Below are positions 1 to 11,484 of a DNA stretch of 64,000 nt, piece by piece (position 1 is the stretch's first letter; every line of letters starts with the position of its first letter). Location: assembly GCF_007745175.1 (NCBI RefSeq), contig NZ_CP036271.1, positions 3,794,314 through 3,858,313 on the forward strand, written 5' to 3'. Both the position numbers and the translations under genes were made by a program. The notes under the pieces were generated by a model that saw only the letters and a list, made by a program, of their open reading frames with translations, was not told the DNA's origin and searched no databases. This stretch comes from Caulifigura coniformis. GTDB taxonomy: Bacteria > Planctomycetota > Planctomycetia > Planctomycetales > Planctomycetaceae.

Positions 1-8
1 TACCAGCC

Positions 9-263
9 ATGAATGCAGTTGAAGAGGCCTTGCATGACTATGATACAGGGCGATTTACCGCATATGATACGGTATGTAAAATACTTACTAACGTTGACTC
101 AGTGGGCTCACTCGAAGTGTTGAACCACCTGACTCCGGACTTGGTTCACGAGCTACGTGAACTGATTAGCGCTCTCGACGCGGGAGAACGCATGTCGGGC
201 CATTGGGTCCCAACAAGTAAACAGCTTGATGCTGCGAAGTTGTGGCTCAAAGCACGAGATTAG
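9..263 (+). CDS. small hypothetical protein
   Basis: Complete 84-residue reading frame starting ATG just inside the window edge. The product is acidic and predicted mostly helical, with no signal peptide, membrane segment or motif I recognise. Its codons are visibly poorer in G+C than the housekeeping genes further along, in keeping with the mobile-element debris directly downstream. The decayed transposase ends a few bases after its stop on the opposite strand. It may be cargo of an old integrated element. Function is unknown; the frame is plausible but short. Confidence 0.5.
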   Translation: MNAVEEALHDYDTGRFTAYDTVCKILTNVDSVGSLEVLNHLTPDLVHELRELISALDAGERMSGHWVPTSKQLDAAKLWLKARD

Positions 264-276
264 TTGTCAGCGGCCG

Positions 277-1164
277 GGTGCGTTCGACGTGTGCCTGCTG
301 ATTCGGCGAGGCAATCGCCGTCCTGACGACTTCTGACCCCGCCGATTCCAGAAGCTAGTCAAACTCCGGCGTGAACGTCGTGTCGTTGTCGTGGACGATG
401 TGGGTCGGCGACAAACAGGCGTCCTCGGCCATGAACTGAAAGTTCCTCGCCTGCTGGGCGACCCAGGCCGAATCCGGCCTGGCCGTACAGGGGCTGATCC
501 ACACCCGCCGAGTCCCCAGGTGCAGGAATACCAGCAGGTACAGATCGATGGGACCGCGCAGCGTCCACAACCGCTTGGTGCAGAAGTCGCATTCCAAAAG
601 CGTCGCTGCGTGACGCTTGAGAAAGCCGCCCCAGGTGTCGCTGTCATCGTCCGGAACCGGAGGAATGTCAGCCTCCGCCAGAATGCGGGCCACCGTCTGT
701 CGAGACAGTTTCAGTCCCAGCTTTCGCAATTGTCCGAGCAGCCGGCGGTAGCCATATCCGGTTTTCCGACGAATCCTGATCACGAGTTCGCAAAACTCGA
801 CATCCGTTTTGGGGCGTCCGGGAGTTTTTGGGATCGTCTGCTTCTTTCGGATCGGCCTCTCCGTTTGGCGCATCCAGCGGCGAAAGGTGTCGTAGCTGAC
901 AATCGTCAGCAGTTCACGCAGACTGGCCCCCAGCTGCCGTCCGGCCCGAATCAGACGGCGACGTTCCTGGACGGTGGTGACGATCCGCGGGGGCAATCGC
1001 GTTCGCAGAATCTGGTTCTCGACCTTGAGGTAGGCCACCTGCCGGGCCAGTTCTTGCCGGCTGACCGACGCCAGGATCGCGAACAGTGGATGCAAGAGGC
1101 GCATGGCGAAACACGGAAAGCTGTGAAAAGTCGCGACAATGAGCGAGCGGTAAAAACTTGGCAC
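277..1164 (-). pseudogene. decayed DDE integrase/transposase with in-frame amber stop
   Basis: Minus-strand transposase related to planctomycete integrase-core (rve) proteins: an N-terminal helical leader, a helix-turn-helix around YDTFRRWMRQ, an HTH_21-like segment (RKTGYGYRRLLGQLRKLG), then the DDE core. The first acidic residue is in LLECDFCTK and the second in VHDNDTTFT. The frame meets TAG at 355-357, but translation past it stays in register as LLESAGSEVV and then ASPNQQAHVER, which holds the expected third catalytic Glu (bases 283-285). After that the sequence departs from the family (TRPLTTN) and soon stops. The gene is therefore interrupted by a nonsense codon and also truncated. Translation may start at 1104 rather than 1164. 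Confidence 0.75.
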
Positions 1165-1430
1165 CTTGTGGCACGAGCATCAAGTTCGTTCATGATGTCT
1201 TGATGGCGAACGGGCTGCCGACGATGCCCGGCATTCCAAACGCTGCAAAGTCGTTGCCACGGAGCGACACATCTGTCGCATTTCGTTCACTCGGATTGTT
1301 CGCCATGAATTTCAGAGCGGTGGCATGTCTCCGTGACGGCCCAAAGGACCGTCAATCAGGGCTTGATGTTCCTTCCTCCAGACACCGCCTCAGCGAGGCA
1401 TCCCATCCGCGGATGGCTGCCAGAAAAAGT

Positions 1431-1787
1431 TCAATTGGCGTCCTGTTGCCTCCACTCGTCGCCGGCCTTGTCAGCCGGCGACTTTTTTTGTCCCTTCGTG
1501 CCAGAAGCTGACTTCCTGCTGAGGGTTCCGTCGACCGTCGGATCGTCCGTGCTCTGTCCCACTGTGCCACGCGGTGCCTCTGCGGGACTCGAAACGACGC
1601 CCGAAATGCGACCAATATGCTGACACGGGTTCGGCAGGGCAGCCAGAGCTCGGGCTTGGTCCTTCAGCGGGATGTGCGAATAGGCGATCGTCATCTTCAG
1701 GTCTGAATGGCGGGCCAGCTTCATCGCCTCCATCGGCGAAGCCCCCCGCCGAAACACTTCGGTGATGTAGGTGTGCCGCCCGGCGAA
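1431..1787 (-). pseudogene. tyrosine recombinase/phage integrase, C-terminal remnant
   Basis: The minus strand encodes the catalytic tail of a tyrosine integrase: GRHTYITEVFRRGAS carries the Arg of the HxxR box and ARHSDLKMTIAYSH carries the second His and the Tyr nucleophile. The N-terminal core-binding domain, the first catalytic Arg and the His of HxxR are missing. Homology begins abruptly at about 1787, where a piece of an IS3-type transposase on the other strand begins. This looks like a recombination or insertion junction. The poorly conserved tail after the Tyr runs through a strong plus-strand hairpin. It is non-functional and probably belonged to the element that used the nearby tRNA-Ser. 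Confidence 0.7.
1458..1489 (+). terminator. rho-independent terminator
   Basis: A perfect 9-bp stem (GTCGCCGGC, 7-base loop, GCCGGCGAC) is followed at once by seven T residues on the plus strand. It has no intact plus-strand gene upstream; it lies inside the low-conservation tail of the integrase remnant on the other strand, so it may be a relic of the inserted element. Confidence 0.6.
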
Positions 1788-1934
1788 TTGGAGCTGGTGG
1801 ACTACGGGAGCGACTTTGAGGCGCGGCGGGAGCTGTCCAGTTACGTGCGGTACTACAACGCGGAGCGTCGTCATTCAGCGCAGGGGTACGTATCCCCAGT
1901 GGAATTCGAGAGGCAACAGGCCGTCCGGAAGTAA
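1785..1934 (+). pseudogene. IS3-family transposase (OrfB) C-terminal fragment
   Basis: About 49 residues match the extreme C-terminus of IS3-type OrfB transposases: SYVRYYNAERRHSAQGY followed by SPVEFE, then a stop. This is the segment just after the catalytic Glu in the family; the rest of the transposase is absent. The 5' edge abuts the integrase remnant encoded on the opposite strand, so two broken mobile elements are fused back to back here. Confidence 0.75.
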
Positions 1935-2294
1935 GCACAACGGACTGTCCGCGCAAACTGAAGCACCTCAATCCACGTCGAATGGTCCGAGAAGCCTGTA
2001 GAATCGTGGCGCAAGAGAATATGTAGGCGGGCGCAGGAGCTCTCGCGGCCGAAGTCCCTGGGACACTCGCCGAAGATCGCCCTGACCCACGACACCGCCC
2101 TGACCCACGACACCCAGGTCACGGACCCAGACTTCGACGTGGCCGTGAGAGGCGGTGCAAATCCCGGTGTAACAGTGGTGCAACAGGCGTCCGCAGAGAA
2201 TCGCAGACGATCGCAGATATCGTCCGAAGCCCAAACAATGCCCACGCCGACGCAACCCCTTGCGACGACTCGCGAAGGGGCACAAAAGCAAAAG
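1935..2294. other. non-coding stretch with an 18-bp tandem duplication
   Basis: About 360 bases between the IS3 fragment and the tRNA with no convincing gene. It contains a perfect tandem duplication of an 18-base unit (CGCCCTGACCCACGACAC) at 2078-2095 and 2096-2113. I saw no second copy of the tRNA 3' end that would mark an attachment-site duplicate. Confidence 0.5.
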
Positions 2295-2384
2295 CGGAGA
2301 GAACGGGATTCGAACCCGTGGTACCAGGTAAACCGGTACACCGGATTAGCAATCCGGCGCTTTCGGCCGCTCAGCCATCTCTCC
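2295..2384 (-). tRNA. tRNA-Ser(GCU)
   Basis: On the minus strand the sequence folds as a class II tRNA: acceptor GGAGAGA paired with TCTCTCC, discriminator G, anticodon stem-loop with GCT between CGGATT and AATCCGG, a long variable arm with a GTACC/GGTAC stem, and a T arm with GGTTCGAATCC. Anticodon GCU reads AGC/AGU serine codons. CCA is not encoded. The 3' end points towards the integrase and transposase remnants at lower coordinates, the usual layout for a tRNA used as an integration site. Confidence 0.95.
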
Positions 2385-2772
2385 ATTCCAGGTTCTCACC
2401 TGGCATTCCGCGTTCCGGCGACCTGTGTCGAACGAGCTTATGACCCGCCTCCGACACCGTTCTCCGACCCGCAGACTTATTGACACCCGCCACGCATTCG
2501 CGTTCGGATGTCTCGGCCGGACGCCTCTGGGAGGCGAGCGGCGTGACGCATGCTACAGGCTCGCGTTCTGCCGGCAAAGTCAAAAACACACAATCACTTG
2601 CCGCTTTTCTCGGCCCCCCGGTTTCACAAGCACAACCGGCCCCCGCGGACCCCTCGCGTCAGCGTGCCCCACGGGGCTCAACCAAAAATGGCGGCCAGCC
2701 CGTGCCTCCTGAACCCAAAGGCGGAAGCCTCGTGATTGCCGTGTCCGAAAGCCTCCCGACACCGCTTGGCCG
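2385..2772. other. intergenic, nothing recognised
   Basis: About 390 bases between tRNA-Ser and the 3' end of the next minus-strand gene. Short open frames on both strands have no family resemblance or ribosome binding site. No clear terminator with a T tract was found. Confidence 0.5.
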
Positions 2773-4017
2773 TCATTCGCGGCCGAAGAACTGCTCTTCG
2801 CGGGGCAGGGCAACGACCTTCCACGTCGCGGGATAGAACCGCACGATCCGCCGCGGGCGAAACCCTTCCAGCAGCATGTCGCACTGCACGCGGAGGCGCA
2901 CCCCGCTGCTCCCCGGTTCCACCGGAATCCTCTCAATCTCCAGGATGTTGCCCCCTTTGCGATCGTTGACCGGGTCGTAAGTCATGAGACTCTCGCGGGC
3001 GACCGCGATCGTCCCCTTCGGAGCCGTCGGACGATCCTCCGGCTTCGACAGCGGCCAGCCGAACGGCTCAGGATTCGTCAGTGTCAGTTCATCGAACAGC
3101 GCGGGATCGATCCCCCCGAAAAACGTGATCGTCACGATCTGCAGTTCGTCATCCACCGCCTCCACCCATCCCGCCAGCCCCCGTTCCCGGATGTGCTGGC
3201 GGTGACATTCCAGCTGATGGGCCGCGGCCAGTTCACGGCTCGATTCGTCGAGCCAGATCTCAGTGATTCGCCCCGGTCCGTACAGGGTTGTCCAGGTCAG
3301 GTTGAACAGCACCGACTCCCCCGGCGCCAGATCGGTCAGCTTCGCGAATCCCGTCCCCCGATACACCCGCGTGCCGGGCGTGAAGTCGAAGCTCTGCGGC
3401 TTTCCGACCGCGACCCCGTCTCGTTCCAGTGAGGCGATCAGCTTGCGCGCCGACGGATCGATCGACGCGACCTTCCAGGTCCGGCCGTTCCGTGCATGGT
3501 GCGTGAAGTCATCCTCGAGCCGGAAGCAGCGCCGGAAATCGAGCTCGGGAGTCTTGCGGTTGTTATTCGCAGCCGGTGGAGGCGTCTGATCGTTCGCTGC
3601 CCGCAGGTAAAACTCTCCGTGAAGATGCGTTCCCAGCGGGATGTCCTGCAGGGCGGCCGGAGATCCGTGATAGGAAATCGAACCGTAGGGCAGCATCACC
3701 GCGTCGAGCGGAAGGTCCCAGATGCTCCGATCCTGGCTGTCGTTGCGATCGACCCGCAGATGGAACCGGCGTTCGAGGTGGTCGACCTGGATCAGTTCCC
3801 CGGAAATCGCGTGCGCCGAGCCTTCAGGCGGAAACCGGCCGTCAATCAGTGGATACCACTGCGGGTCATCCTTCTTGTCGCTCCCCTTCGCAGCGCGCGT
3901 GGGACGCGCATTGATCGGACCGTCCGCATCGATTCGGAACGGAGGTCCTTCGCCGGCGAAGAGCGTCCCCGCGACGATCAAGCTGCAGTAGCCGAGGCAG
4001 GTCGACAGGAAGCGCAT
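2773..4017 (-). CDS. exported planctomycete hypothetical protein
   Basis: A 414-residue protein with an N-terminal signal peptide (hydrophobic LSTCLGYCSLIVAGTLFAG, likely cut near residue 22). The rest is soluble and beta-rich, with blocks such as ISGELIQVDHLERRFHLRVDR and GRTWKVASIDPSARKLIASL that look like repeated OB- or barrel-like segments. I do not recognise a named domain. It is the last gene of the minus-strand run that contains the DUF1592 and DUF1552 proteins, 55 bases after the DUF1552 stop. It is probably a periplasmic or surface protein; function unknown. Confidence 0.75.
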   Translation of the reverse strand: MRFLSTCLGYCSLIVAGTLFAGEGPPFRIDADGPINARPTRAAKGSDKKDDPQWYPLIDGRFPPEGSAHAISGELIQVDHLERRFHLRVDRNDSQDRSIWDLPLDAVMLPYGSISYHGSPAALQDIPLGTHLHGEFYLRAANDQTPPPAANNNRKTPELDFRRCFRLEDDFTHHARNGRTWKVASIDPSARKLIASLERDGVAVGKPQSFDFTPGTRVYRGTGFAKLTDLAPGESVLFNLTWTTLYGPGRITEIWLDESSRELAAAHQLECHRQHIRERGLAGWVEAVDDELQIVTITFFGGIDPALFDELTLTNPEPFGWPLSKPEDRPTAPKGTIAVARESLMTYDPVNDRKGGNILEIERIPVEPGSSGVRLRVQCDMLLEGFRPRRIVRFYPATWKVVALPREEQFFGRE

Positions 4018-4072
4018 GGTTGTGGATCACGAGCAAGAAGGAGGTTGCCGGTCGCTGGATCGTTCGAATCCG

Positions 4073-5437
4073 TCACGCCAGCAGTTCGGACAGAGGACGG
4101 ATTCCGTCCTGGAAGGTCCCCGCAGGCACGTCCACGCGTTGCAGCATCGTGAGCAGCAGGTTGCTCAGCCTCGCATCACTGTCGACCGGCCGCGAGCACA
4201 GGCGGTAGTGGCCCGCCGCGTCCGCCACGTTGTACTGGCCGATCTTCGGCAGGTTGAAATCGACATGCTGCCCATGCCGGTATCCCAGCGCGCGTCCCCC
4301 GGCCAGCAACGTCGGCAGGTTCGCGTTGCCGTGGCTGTGGCCATAGGCCATGCCGCTTCCCCACAGCACCTGCGTCGTATCGAGCAGCGTCTGGCCGTTC
4401 TCTTCGCGGTGGGCCTTCAGCTGGTCGAGAAAGTAACTGAACTGCTCGACGAGGAATGTGTCGGTCTGCGTCAGCCGGCGAAGCTGTTCCGGGTCCCCGT
4501 TGTGGTGCGACAGGCCATGCCGCGTCTGCGAGATCCCGATGTCCGGAATCGCCCCTCCGTTCGATTCACTGCAGATCATGCACGTGATCACGCGGGTCGA
4601 ATCCGTCCGCAGCGCCATGACCATGAGATCGTAGAACAGCCGGTGATATTCGCTCACGACGCTCATGTCGGCCTTGCGGCCGAGGCGCGAGGCATCGCCG
4701 CTGTCGAGTTTGGGCTTCGGAACGTTCAGCCACGATTCTGCCCGCTGCGTGCGGACTTCCACCTGGCGAACCGCCGTCAGGTATTCATCGAGCTTGTCGC
4801 GGTCGTTCTGCCCGAGGCGGCGATGCATCCGGCTCGCATCGTCGGCGACCAGGTCGAGAATGCTCCCGCGACGATTCAGCCGCCGGCGGATCGCCTGCGG
4901 GCTCTCCTTCTCCACGCCGAACAGCATGTTGAAAACGTTGACCGTGTTCCGTTCAGCCGGAATCTGGATGCCGTCCCGCGACCACGCCAGCGAATGTCCC
5001 TCAACCGCCAGTTCCAGAGAAGGGAACCGCGTGGAGCGCCCCTGCACCTCGGCCATCAGCTGGTCGGCCGACACCGTATTGCGAAACGGCCCGCCGTCTC
5101 CCGGAACATCGGCCCCGGTCAGCCACACCTTGTCGCAGTTGTGATGCTTCCCCAGAACCATCGGATGGTGCAGCCCGCTGATCGGCGTCACCTCCGTCCG
5201 GTGGCGTTCCAGCGATTGCAGCGGCTGCGTGAATTCGAAATCGGTTCCCGCCTTCTCGATCTGCCACGTCAGCGTGTTCACGCCGTTCGGGATGTACAGG
5301 AATACGCTCCGTTTCGGAGTCGTCACCGCCGTCCCCTCGGCCATGCAATCGAGCCGGGGAAGAAGCATCGCCACGCCCAGCCCGCGAAGCATTTGCCGCC
5401 GTGTCATCCGCCAGCGGTTCGCGTTGAGATTCGCCAT
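4073..5437 (-). CDS. DUF1552 domain protein with Tat signal
   Basis: The 454-residue product begins with a twin-arginine leader ([20 protein letters not shown]), so it is probably exported folded. The body matches the planctomycete DUF1552 family, e.g. [14 protein letters not shown] near the N-terminus, [19 protein letters not shown], and [13 protein letters not shown] followed by [26 protein letters not shown]1552 proteins are almost always encoded beside DUF1592/PSD-type cytochrome proteins, as here, and are thought to form a functional pair. The start at 5437 keeps the Tat leader at the N-terminus; longer forms would bury it. The biochemical role of the family is not established. Confidence 0.9.
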   Translation of the reverse strand: MANLNANRWRMTRRQMLRGLGVAMLLPRLDCMAEGTAVTTPKRSVFLYIPNGVNTLTWQIEKAGTDFEFTQPLQSLERHRTEVTPISGLHHPMVLGKHHNCDKVWLTGADVPGDGGPFRNTVSADQLMAEVQGRSTRFPSLELAVEGHSLAWSRDGIQIPAERNTVNVFNMLFGVEKESPQAIRRRLNRRGSILDLVADDASRMHRRLGQNDRDKLDEYLTAVRQVEVRTQRAESWLNVPKPKLDSGDASRLGRKADMSVVSEYHRLFYDLMVMALRTDSTRVITCMICSESNGGAIPDIGISQTRHGLSHHNGDPEQLRRLTQTDTFLVEQFSYFLDQLKAHREENGQTLLDTTQVLWGSGMAYGHSHGNANLPTLLAGGRALGYRHGQHVDFNLPKIGQYNVADAAGHYRLCSRPVDSDARLSNLLLTMLQRVDVPAGTFQDGIRPLSELLA

Positions 5438-5504
5438 TCTGGTGTCCTGGCTTTCTTTGGTCCGTGGGAATTCTGGCAGAAGCTTCGAAATGGAAAGGGA
5501 CGCG

Positions 5505-7991
5505 TCAGCGTTTGACGAACAGGTCGGAGACCACGAACGCCTCGAGGATGGATCGCAACCGGTAGTCATCAGCTCGACCCGCTGCCGCGATTTCTTTGAG
5601 CTCGTCGCGATCGTCGAACGACATCGTCCGCCGCAGCCCGTAGCAGGCAAGCTTCTCGATGAACGCCGCCTGAAAGTCGTCGAGATGCCCCAGCATCAGC
5701 CCCTTGAACTCCTCCGGAGTTTCATATCGGCGGCCATCTGGAAACTGCCCAGCGGAGTTCACCCGCGGGTTGCTTCCTGTCCCCTCGACAGTCTCCTCCT
5801 CGCGCCACCGTCCGATGGCGTCGAAGTTCTCGAACGCCAGCCCCAGCGGGTCGATTTTGCTGTGGCACGAGGCGCAGCGGGCGTCGTGGATATGAGCTTC
5901 CAGCTTCATGCGCAACGTCGCCTTCGGGGCGTCGACCGGGTTCGGCTCGATGGGGTCGACATTCGCTGGAGGAGGAGGAGGAACGCGCCCGAGGATCGCC
6001 TCTGAAACCCATTTCCCTCGATGCACCGGCCGATGCCGCGTCCCGTCCGACGTCAGTGACAGGATCGCCGCCTGGGTGAGCAGTCCGCCACGATGGCTCT
6101 CCGCCGACAACGACACGCGCTGAACCGCGGAGCCTGTCAGGCCCGTCTCCGGCAATCCGTAGAACTTCGCCAGCCGTGCGTTCAGCATGCTCCAGTCCGA
6201 GTCGATGAACTCGCGAAGCGTCAGCCCCTCGTGGAGCACTTCTTGGAAGAATGCCCGGGGCTCCTCCACCATCGCCTTTTCCAGGCTCGAGTCGTAGTCG
6301 GGATACAGCTTCTTGTCGGGCGGAAACTTTCCGACGTTTCGCAACTGCAGCCATTGGCCCGCGAACGAATCGCTGAACCGCCTGGCCCTCGGATCGGCCA
6401 GCATCCGCGCGAGTTGCCGCGCCCGCTCCTTCTGATCCCTCAGCTTTCCCTGTTCGGCCAGCAGCAGAAGTTCGTCGTCTGGCATCGTGCTCCACAACAG
6501 ATACGACAGCCTCGACGCAATCTCCCAGTCGTTGAGCGTCGTTCGATCCTCGTGCTCATCCCCTTCGGTCACGAACAGGAAACTCTTCGAACAGAGGATC
6601 GCGAGCATTCCCGCTTTGAGCGCTTCAGCAAACGGTTCCCCGGCCGCGAGTTCGTCTCGCACGATCCCGACGTACGCCTCCAGTTCGCCCGGAGCCGCAG
6701 GTCGCCGGAACGCCCGCCGCGCCAGGCGGCCCAGTCCCGCGCGAACCTGGTCCATGTTCCCCGGCTCGCTTGGGAAGTATTCCTCGCGACGCCTCTGCTC
6801 CTCGGCCGTCACGATCGGTCCACGGAACGAGACCGAATCCAGGATCAGGAACGGGTAGCGGGGACGTCCCTGCTCATCGGTCAGTTTCATCTGCCAGGGG
6901 ATCCGCCCCTCTTTGGTGCTCAGGAACGGAGTCCGACCGTGCCGCCCCGATCGTGGATTATTCGACGGCCCCGGCACCTGGTTGATCACCAGGATGTCGG
7001 GCCGGCCCTTCGGCAGGTGCGCCTGGAAGGTCACCGTCACCGGCTGGTCTTCCGGCGCGACGACATCTTCCTCATGCAGTACCCGGTCGAGCTTCGACTC
7101 ATACACAAACAGTCGCGGCGCACGACCGTTCTCGGGCTTCAGCCCGCTCAGCGTGTAACTGATCTCATAAATCCCCGCTTCCGGTAGCGGCTCCGATCCC
7201 GAATAGCGATACAGATCGCCCGGCCACATCTCGTAACGCACTTTGTCGATCAAACCGAGTGCGTTCAATCGCTCGCGATGAGGCGGGTCGATCTGCTTCT
7301 CGATGATCGCCCGTTTCGTGAACTCCAGCAGCGGCGGCTTCTTGGAAGGGTAGGCCTCGGCCAGAACCACTTCCGCGGCGGCCAGGTATTTCTCGATCTG
7401 TGACGGCGAGAGCGTCATCACGGATCCGATCCGCTCCAGGCCCCGCCACTCCGGGTCCTCCAGGAAACCGCCGGGATCGGTCGCGTTGTACTGCACGCCG
7501 ATCAGGTCGCGGACGGTGTTGACGTATTCTTCCCGGCTGAGCCGGTTGTAAGACACCCGGCCACGCGCCGCGAGACGCGCCGCTTCGCCCTCCTTCATGC
7601 GGGCCGACAGCAACTCCACGATCTCGGTGCTCTCCTGCGAACCGGGTCGCTGCTTGTAGTCGGGAGGAGGCATTTCGCCCGAACTGATCCGCTCCATCAC
7701 CTCCAGCCATTGAGGCGTGTCTTCCAAGCCGATTCGCGGCGAAAGAGTGTCGATGCGAAAGTCGCTCTTCGGCGAATCGGCGCCGTGACAGACCACGCAG
7801 TGGGTGTCGAGATACGTCTTGAGCCGCGGCTCGAGAGTGTCTGCCGCGCGGGACGACGCTCCCGGCGCCAGACCCGCGAGAAGCAGCAGGGCGAAGGCGA
7901 GACGCCCGCTGGCGCCCGGGGCCAGGCGGGAGCAGCGGGACGTCATCGCCGGGCCGTGGCCGTCGAAGGCTTCCTGGTCGAACCGGATCAT
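5505..7991 (-). CDS. DUF1592/PSD-type cytochrome c domain protein
   Basis: An 828-residue exported protein. After a signal peptide comes a cytochrome-like segment with a haem-binding CVVCH at about residues 64-68. The planctomycete domain array follows: DUF1587 ([19 protein letters not shown]), DUF1595, DUF1592 ([23 protein letters not shown]), DUF1588 ([21 protein letters not shown] and the second haem motif CASCH in [15 protein letters not shown]) and DUF1585 at the C-terminus. Such proteins are found with DUF1552 partners and are proposed to act in periplasmic redox chemistry, perhaps on polysaccharides. The ATG at 7991 overlaps the TGA of the preceding lipoprotein gene (ATGA), which suggests translational coupling. 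An internal Met (7946) would give a cleaner signal peptide. Confidence 0.92.
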   Translation of the reverse strand: MIRFDQEAFDGHGPAMTSRCSRLAPGASGRLAFALLLLAGLAPGASSRAADTLEPRLKTYLDTHCVVCHGADSPKSDFRIDTLSPRIGLEDTPQWLEVMERISSGEMPPPDYKQRPGSQESTEIVELLSARMKEGEAARLAARGRVSYNRLSREEYVNTVRDLIGVQYNATDPGGFLEDPEWRGLERIGSVMTLSPSQIEKYLAAAEVVLAEAYPSKKPPLLEFTKRAIIEKQIDPPHRERLNALGLIDKVRYEMWPGDLYRYSGSEPLPEAGIYEISYTLSGLKPENGRAPRLFVYESKLDRVLHEEDVVAPEDQPVTVTFQAHLPKGRPDILVINQVPGPSNNPRSGRHGRTPFLSTKEGRIPWQMKLTDEQGRPRYPFLILDSVSFRGPIVTAEEQRRREEYFPSEPGNMDQVRAGLGRLARRAFRRPAAPGELEAYVGIVRDELAAGEPFAEALKAGMLAILCSKSFLFVTEGDEHEDRTTLNDWEIASRLSYLLWSTMPDDELLLLAEQGKLRDQKERARQLARMLADPRARRFSDSFAGQWLQLRNVGKFPPDKKLYPDYDSSLEKAMVEEPRAFFQEVLHEGLTLREFIDSDWSMLNARLAKFYGLPETGLTGSAVQRVSLSAESHRGGLLTQAAILSLTSDGTRHRPVHRGKWVSEAILGRVPPPPPANVDPIEPNPVDAPKATLRMKLEAHIHDARCASCHSKIDPLGLAFENFDAIGRWREEETVEGTGSNPRVNSAGQFPDGRRYETPEEFKGLMLGHLDDFQAAFIEKLACYGLRRTMSFDDRDELKEIAAAGRADDYRLRSILEAFVVSDLFVKR

Positions 7992-8467
7992 TTCAGGGCG
8001 AACTCGAAATGGTTGGGGCCGGCCTCCGTCACGCTCGCGGTCAACCCGGATTTCCGCAGGTCCGAGTATTTCTCCGGCACGATCCAGTGGATCTCCGGAG
8101 GAACGGCCACGCCCCCCGCCGAGACGTCCACGTCCTCCGGCGTCTTGTTCACGACGTCCACCCGTCGGATCGCGACCTTTTGATCACCCGGAACCGCGCC
8201 GTCGAGGTCGCGAAACGTCGTCAGTGCAAACTGGCCCTCGGAATCCGTCCGGCCCGTGCCAGTCGTATTCGCCGTCTCGTTCATGAAGGTCACGTCCGCG
8301 TCGGCGATCGGTCGTCCCTTGAACGTCACGACACCGCTGACTGGAACCCGACTCGGACGATTGAGCTTCGCGTCGGGATCGCTCGACGAGCAGCCCGCGA
8401 CGCACAGGAACAGCAGCAGGCCCGCCGGTCGTCGGCAGGCCCTCCAGAAGAAAAACTGAGTGGCCAT
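7988..8467 (-). CDS. small lipoprotein, carboxypeptidase-regulatory-like fold
   Basis: A 159-residue lipoprotein: basic N-terminus, hydrophobic LLLFLCVAGCSSS with the lipobox Cys, then one beta-sandwich domain beginning VSGVVTFKGRPIADADVTF, typical of planctomycete Ig-like or carboxypeptidase-regulatory-like proteins. The start at 8467 was chosen because it places the lipoprotein signal at the N-terminus; upstream in-frame codons are Cys/Arg-rich and look non-coding. It sits between a DUF1559 gene and the DUF1592 gene and overlaps the latter by 4 bases. It is probably attached to a membrane facing the periplasm; partner unknown. Confidence 0.85.
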   Translation of the reverse strand: MATQFFFWRACRRPAGLLLFLCVAGCSSSDPDAKLNRPSRVPVSGVVTFKGRPIADADVTFMNETANTTGTGRTDSEGQFALTTFRDLDGAVPGDQKVAIRRVDVVNKTPEDVDVSAGGVAVPPEIHWIVPEKYSDLRKSGLTASVTEAGPNHFEFALK

Positions 8468-8669
8468 GGTATGTGGTCTCTCGCGGAACGAAGCACAGTG
8501 ACGACAAGCACGCAGGACGAGATCCCGCGGGCACACCTTTGGCGGCGTGCAGCAGAAGTGCGCACAGGCCGCCCCGTTCTGACCGCAACAGGGAACGACG
8601 CCATTCCGACAAGTTGCCGAACCTCGACTCGTGAGGTCCGGCAATGACGGCTGTTCCTGTCTGCGCCGC

Positions 8670-9728
<1,059 letters not shown>

Positions 9729-9900
9729 GGAGCGCTCCATTCCGAACAAAAAGAGAAGTACAGAACGCATCGAAACGAACATCGTTCCGGAATCACAATG
9801 AAAAAACTCAGAACACAACGACCACTGGCCCGAAAGCACATCCTCAAACTTGCGGACGGGCGATGCCTTCGTCGCTCCTCGCGACGTCGGCTCGGCTCGG

Positions 9901-11484
9901 TCAGCGCGGCGCACCTCCTTTTCTTCGGAACTCTCCGCTGTACGGAACCTCAACGTACGGCGTGCTGCTCTCGTAGTACGATTCCATCTCTTCTGCCGTG
10001 AACACGCGGGAAAACGCCGCGAATTCATCCATCCGGCCACTGAGCCGACGATCGGCGTTGGCGTCCGTGAAATGCGCCAATGGCTTCCAGTTGCCGATCT
10101 GCGCCGATCCCAGAGCTGCGATGAGCCCTTGGGGCACGGACGCGGAAGTCTCTCGTTTGCCGTCGACGTACAGGCTCACCTGGCCGACGACCGAGTCGTA
10201 AACCAGCCCCAGGTTTGACCAGCGGTTGACGCGCTCAGGAAGAATGGCGCGCGTCTCCGCCCATGCGTTGAAAACGCCGCCTCCTTCAGGACGCACCCCC
10301 AGGTTCACGTCGCTCTTGATCGCGAACCGCACTTTCCCGTTCCGTCCCGTCATCCAGTGAACCTGGCCGAGGCGCCCCCATTCGTCCGTCGAATACAGGG
10401 AATTGTTCGTCTCATCCACATAGTTCAGCCGCACCCACGTCAGCAGTGTGAACTGGGGAACCTGGACGTTCAGGTTCAACTCGACCCGATCGCTCCGATC
10501 GATGAAATCGACAGCGGCCGTCCCCGGAAATCGTCCCTGCACGACCTGCGGTCCAATCACGTTCGCGCCGTTCTTCGGCGAGGCCCCGTCGACCGCTGGC
10601 TCGAAGTCGAGCCACGTCAGCAGCGCGGAGTCCTTTTGAAGTCGCGCTGACGCTTCCTGCGAACGCAGGAATTGGCCCGCCTGCAACCCTTCCGATAGCT
10701 TTTGAATCTCCCCCGCCTGCAGGAACGAACCCAGGCGTACATCACACGCCTCGCCCGTCCATTCCTGCCGGAGACGCACCGCCTTGTTGGTCGTCAGCAA
10801 CTGCCGGTTCTTGCTCCCGGTTGATTGCGCGACCACCTCCCCCTGGAACACGTGGACCTCCGCGGCCCCTTCCTGCGACACGTCCACCCCGAATCGCGTT
10901 CCAAGATCGATCGCTTTGCCGGAGGGCGTCAGGACTGTGAAACCCTTCGCGGAGGGCGAGATATCTGCCGAAATCCGTCCTCGTTGCAGCCACAACTCCT
11001 GGACCGAAACAAAATGAAACTCCGCGGGCGCTTCGATGACGATCTTCGCGCCCCGCGGCGTCGCCAGTTCCACGGAACCGGTGCGAAGCAAGTGAGGCTC
11101 CGACCACAAATTCGTTCCGCTTGGCGGATTGTCGTCCCCGATGCTCTCCACCACGGTCGCGAATGCCCGGCCGGACTCTCTCCACTGCCATCCCCCCGCG
11201 ATCACGAGCAGGAGGCCGCACGCGACAGCCACCCACTTCAGCCGCCCCTTGTTCAACAAGCGTTTCAACAGGGCAGGGGACGTCGACTTGAGCGGAGTCG
11301 CGCTCACCATCAGGCTCGCCGCACTCTGCGACAGCGCGGAATCCAGGTTGAGCCGTTCCGCAAATTCCCGACGTGAGTCGGCGCTCTCTCGCAACAGGCC
11401 GTTCAGTTCGGCCAGTTCGTCCGCCTCGATCTCATGATCGATGTAACGATTGATCAACTCGGCGAGACGGTGGCCGGAATTCAT
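9901..11484 (-). CDS. FecR-like anti-sigma protein with C-terminal LamG domain
   Basis: A 527-residue protein. The N-terminal 80 residues ([25 protein letters not shown]) look like a cytoplasmic anti-sigma segment. A single membrane helix follows ([16 protein letters not shown], about residues 84-100), then a FecR-type beta domain ([18 protein letters not shown] and [14 protein letters not shown] with HVFQGEVVA), then a LamG/concanavalin-like domain ([13 protein letters not shown] and [19 protein letters not shown]). It overlaps the ECF sigma gene by 4 bases (ATGA), which fixes the start and supports a sigma/anti-sigma pair. The LamG domain could bind a polysaccharide and transmit the signal inward. 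Confidence 0.88.
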   Translation of the reverse strand: MNSGHRLAELINRYIDHEIEADELAELNGLLRESADSRREFAERLNLDSALSQSAASLMVSATPLKSTSPALLKRLLNKGRLKWVAVACGLLLVIAGGWQWRESGRAFATVVESIGDDNPPSGTNLWSEPHLLRTGSVELATPRGAKIVIEAPAEFHFVSVQELWLQRGRISADISPSAKGFTVLTPSGKAIDLGTRFGVDVSQEGAAEVHVFQGEVVAQSTGSKNRQLLTTNKAVRLRQEWTGEACDVRLGSFLQAGEIQKLSEGLQAGQFLRSQEASARLQKDSALLTWLDFEPAVDGASPKNGANVIGPQVVQGRFPGTAAVDFIDRSDRVELNLNVQVPQFTLLTWVRLNYVDETNNSLYSTDEWGRLGQVHWMTGRNGKVRFAIKSDVNLGVRPEGGGVFNAWAETRAILPERVNRWSNLGLVYDSVVGQVSLYVDGKRETSASVPQGLIAALGSAQIGNWKPLAHFTDANADRRLSGRMDEFAAFSRVFTAEEMESYYESSTPYVEVPYSGEFRRKGGAPR

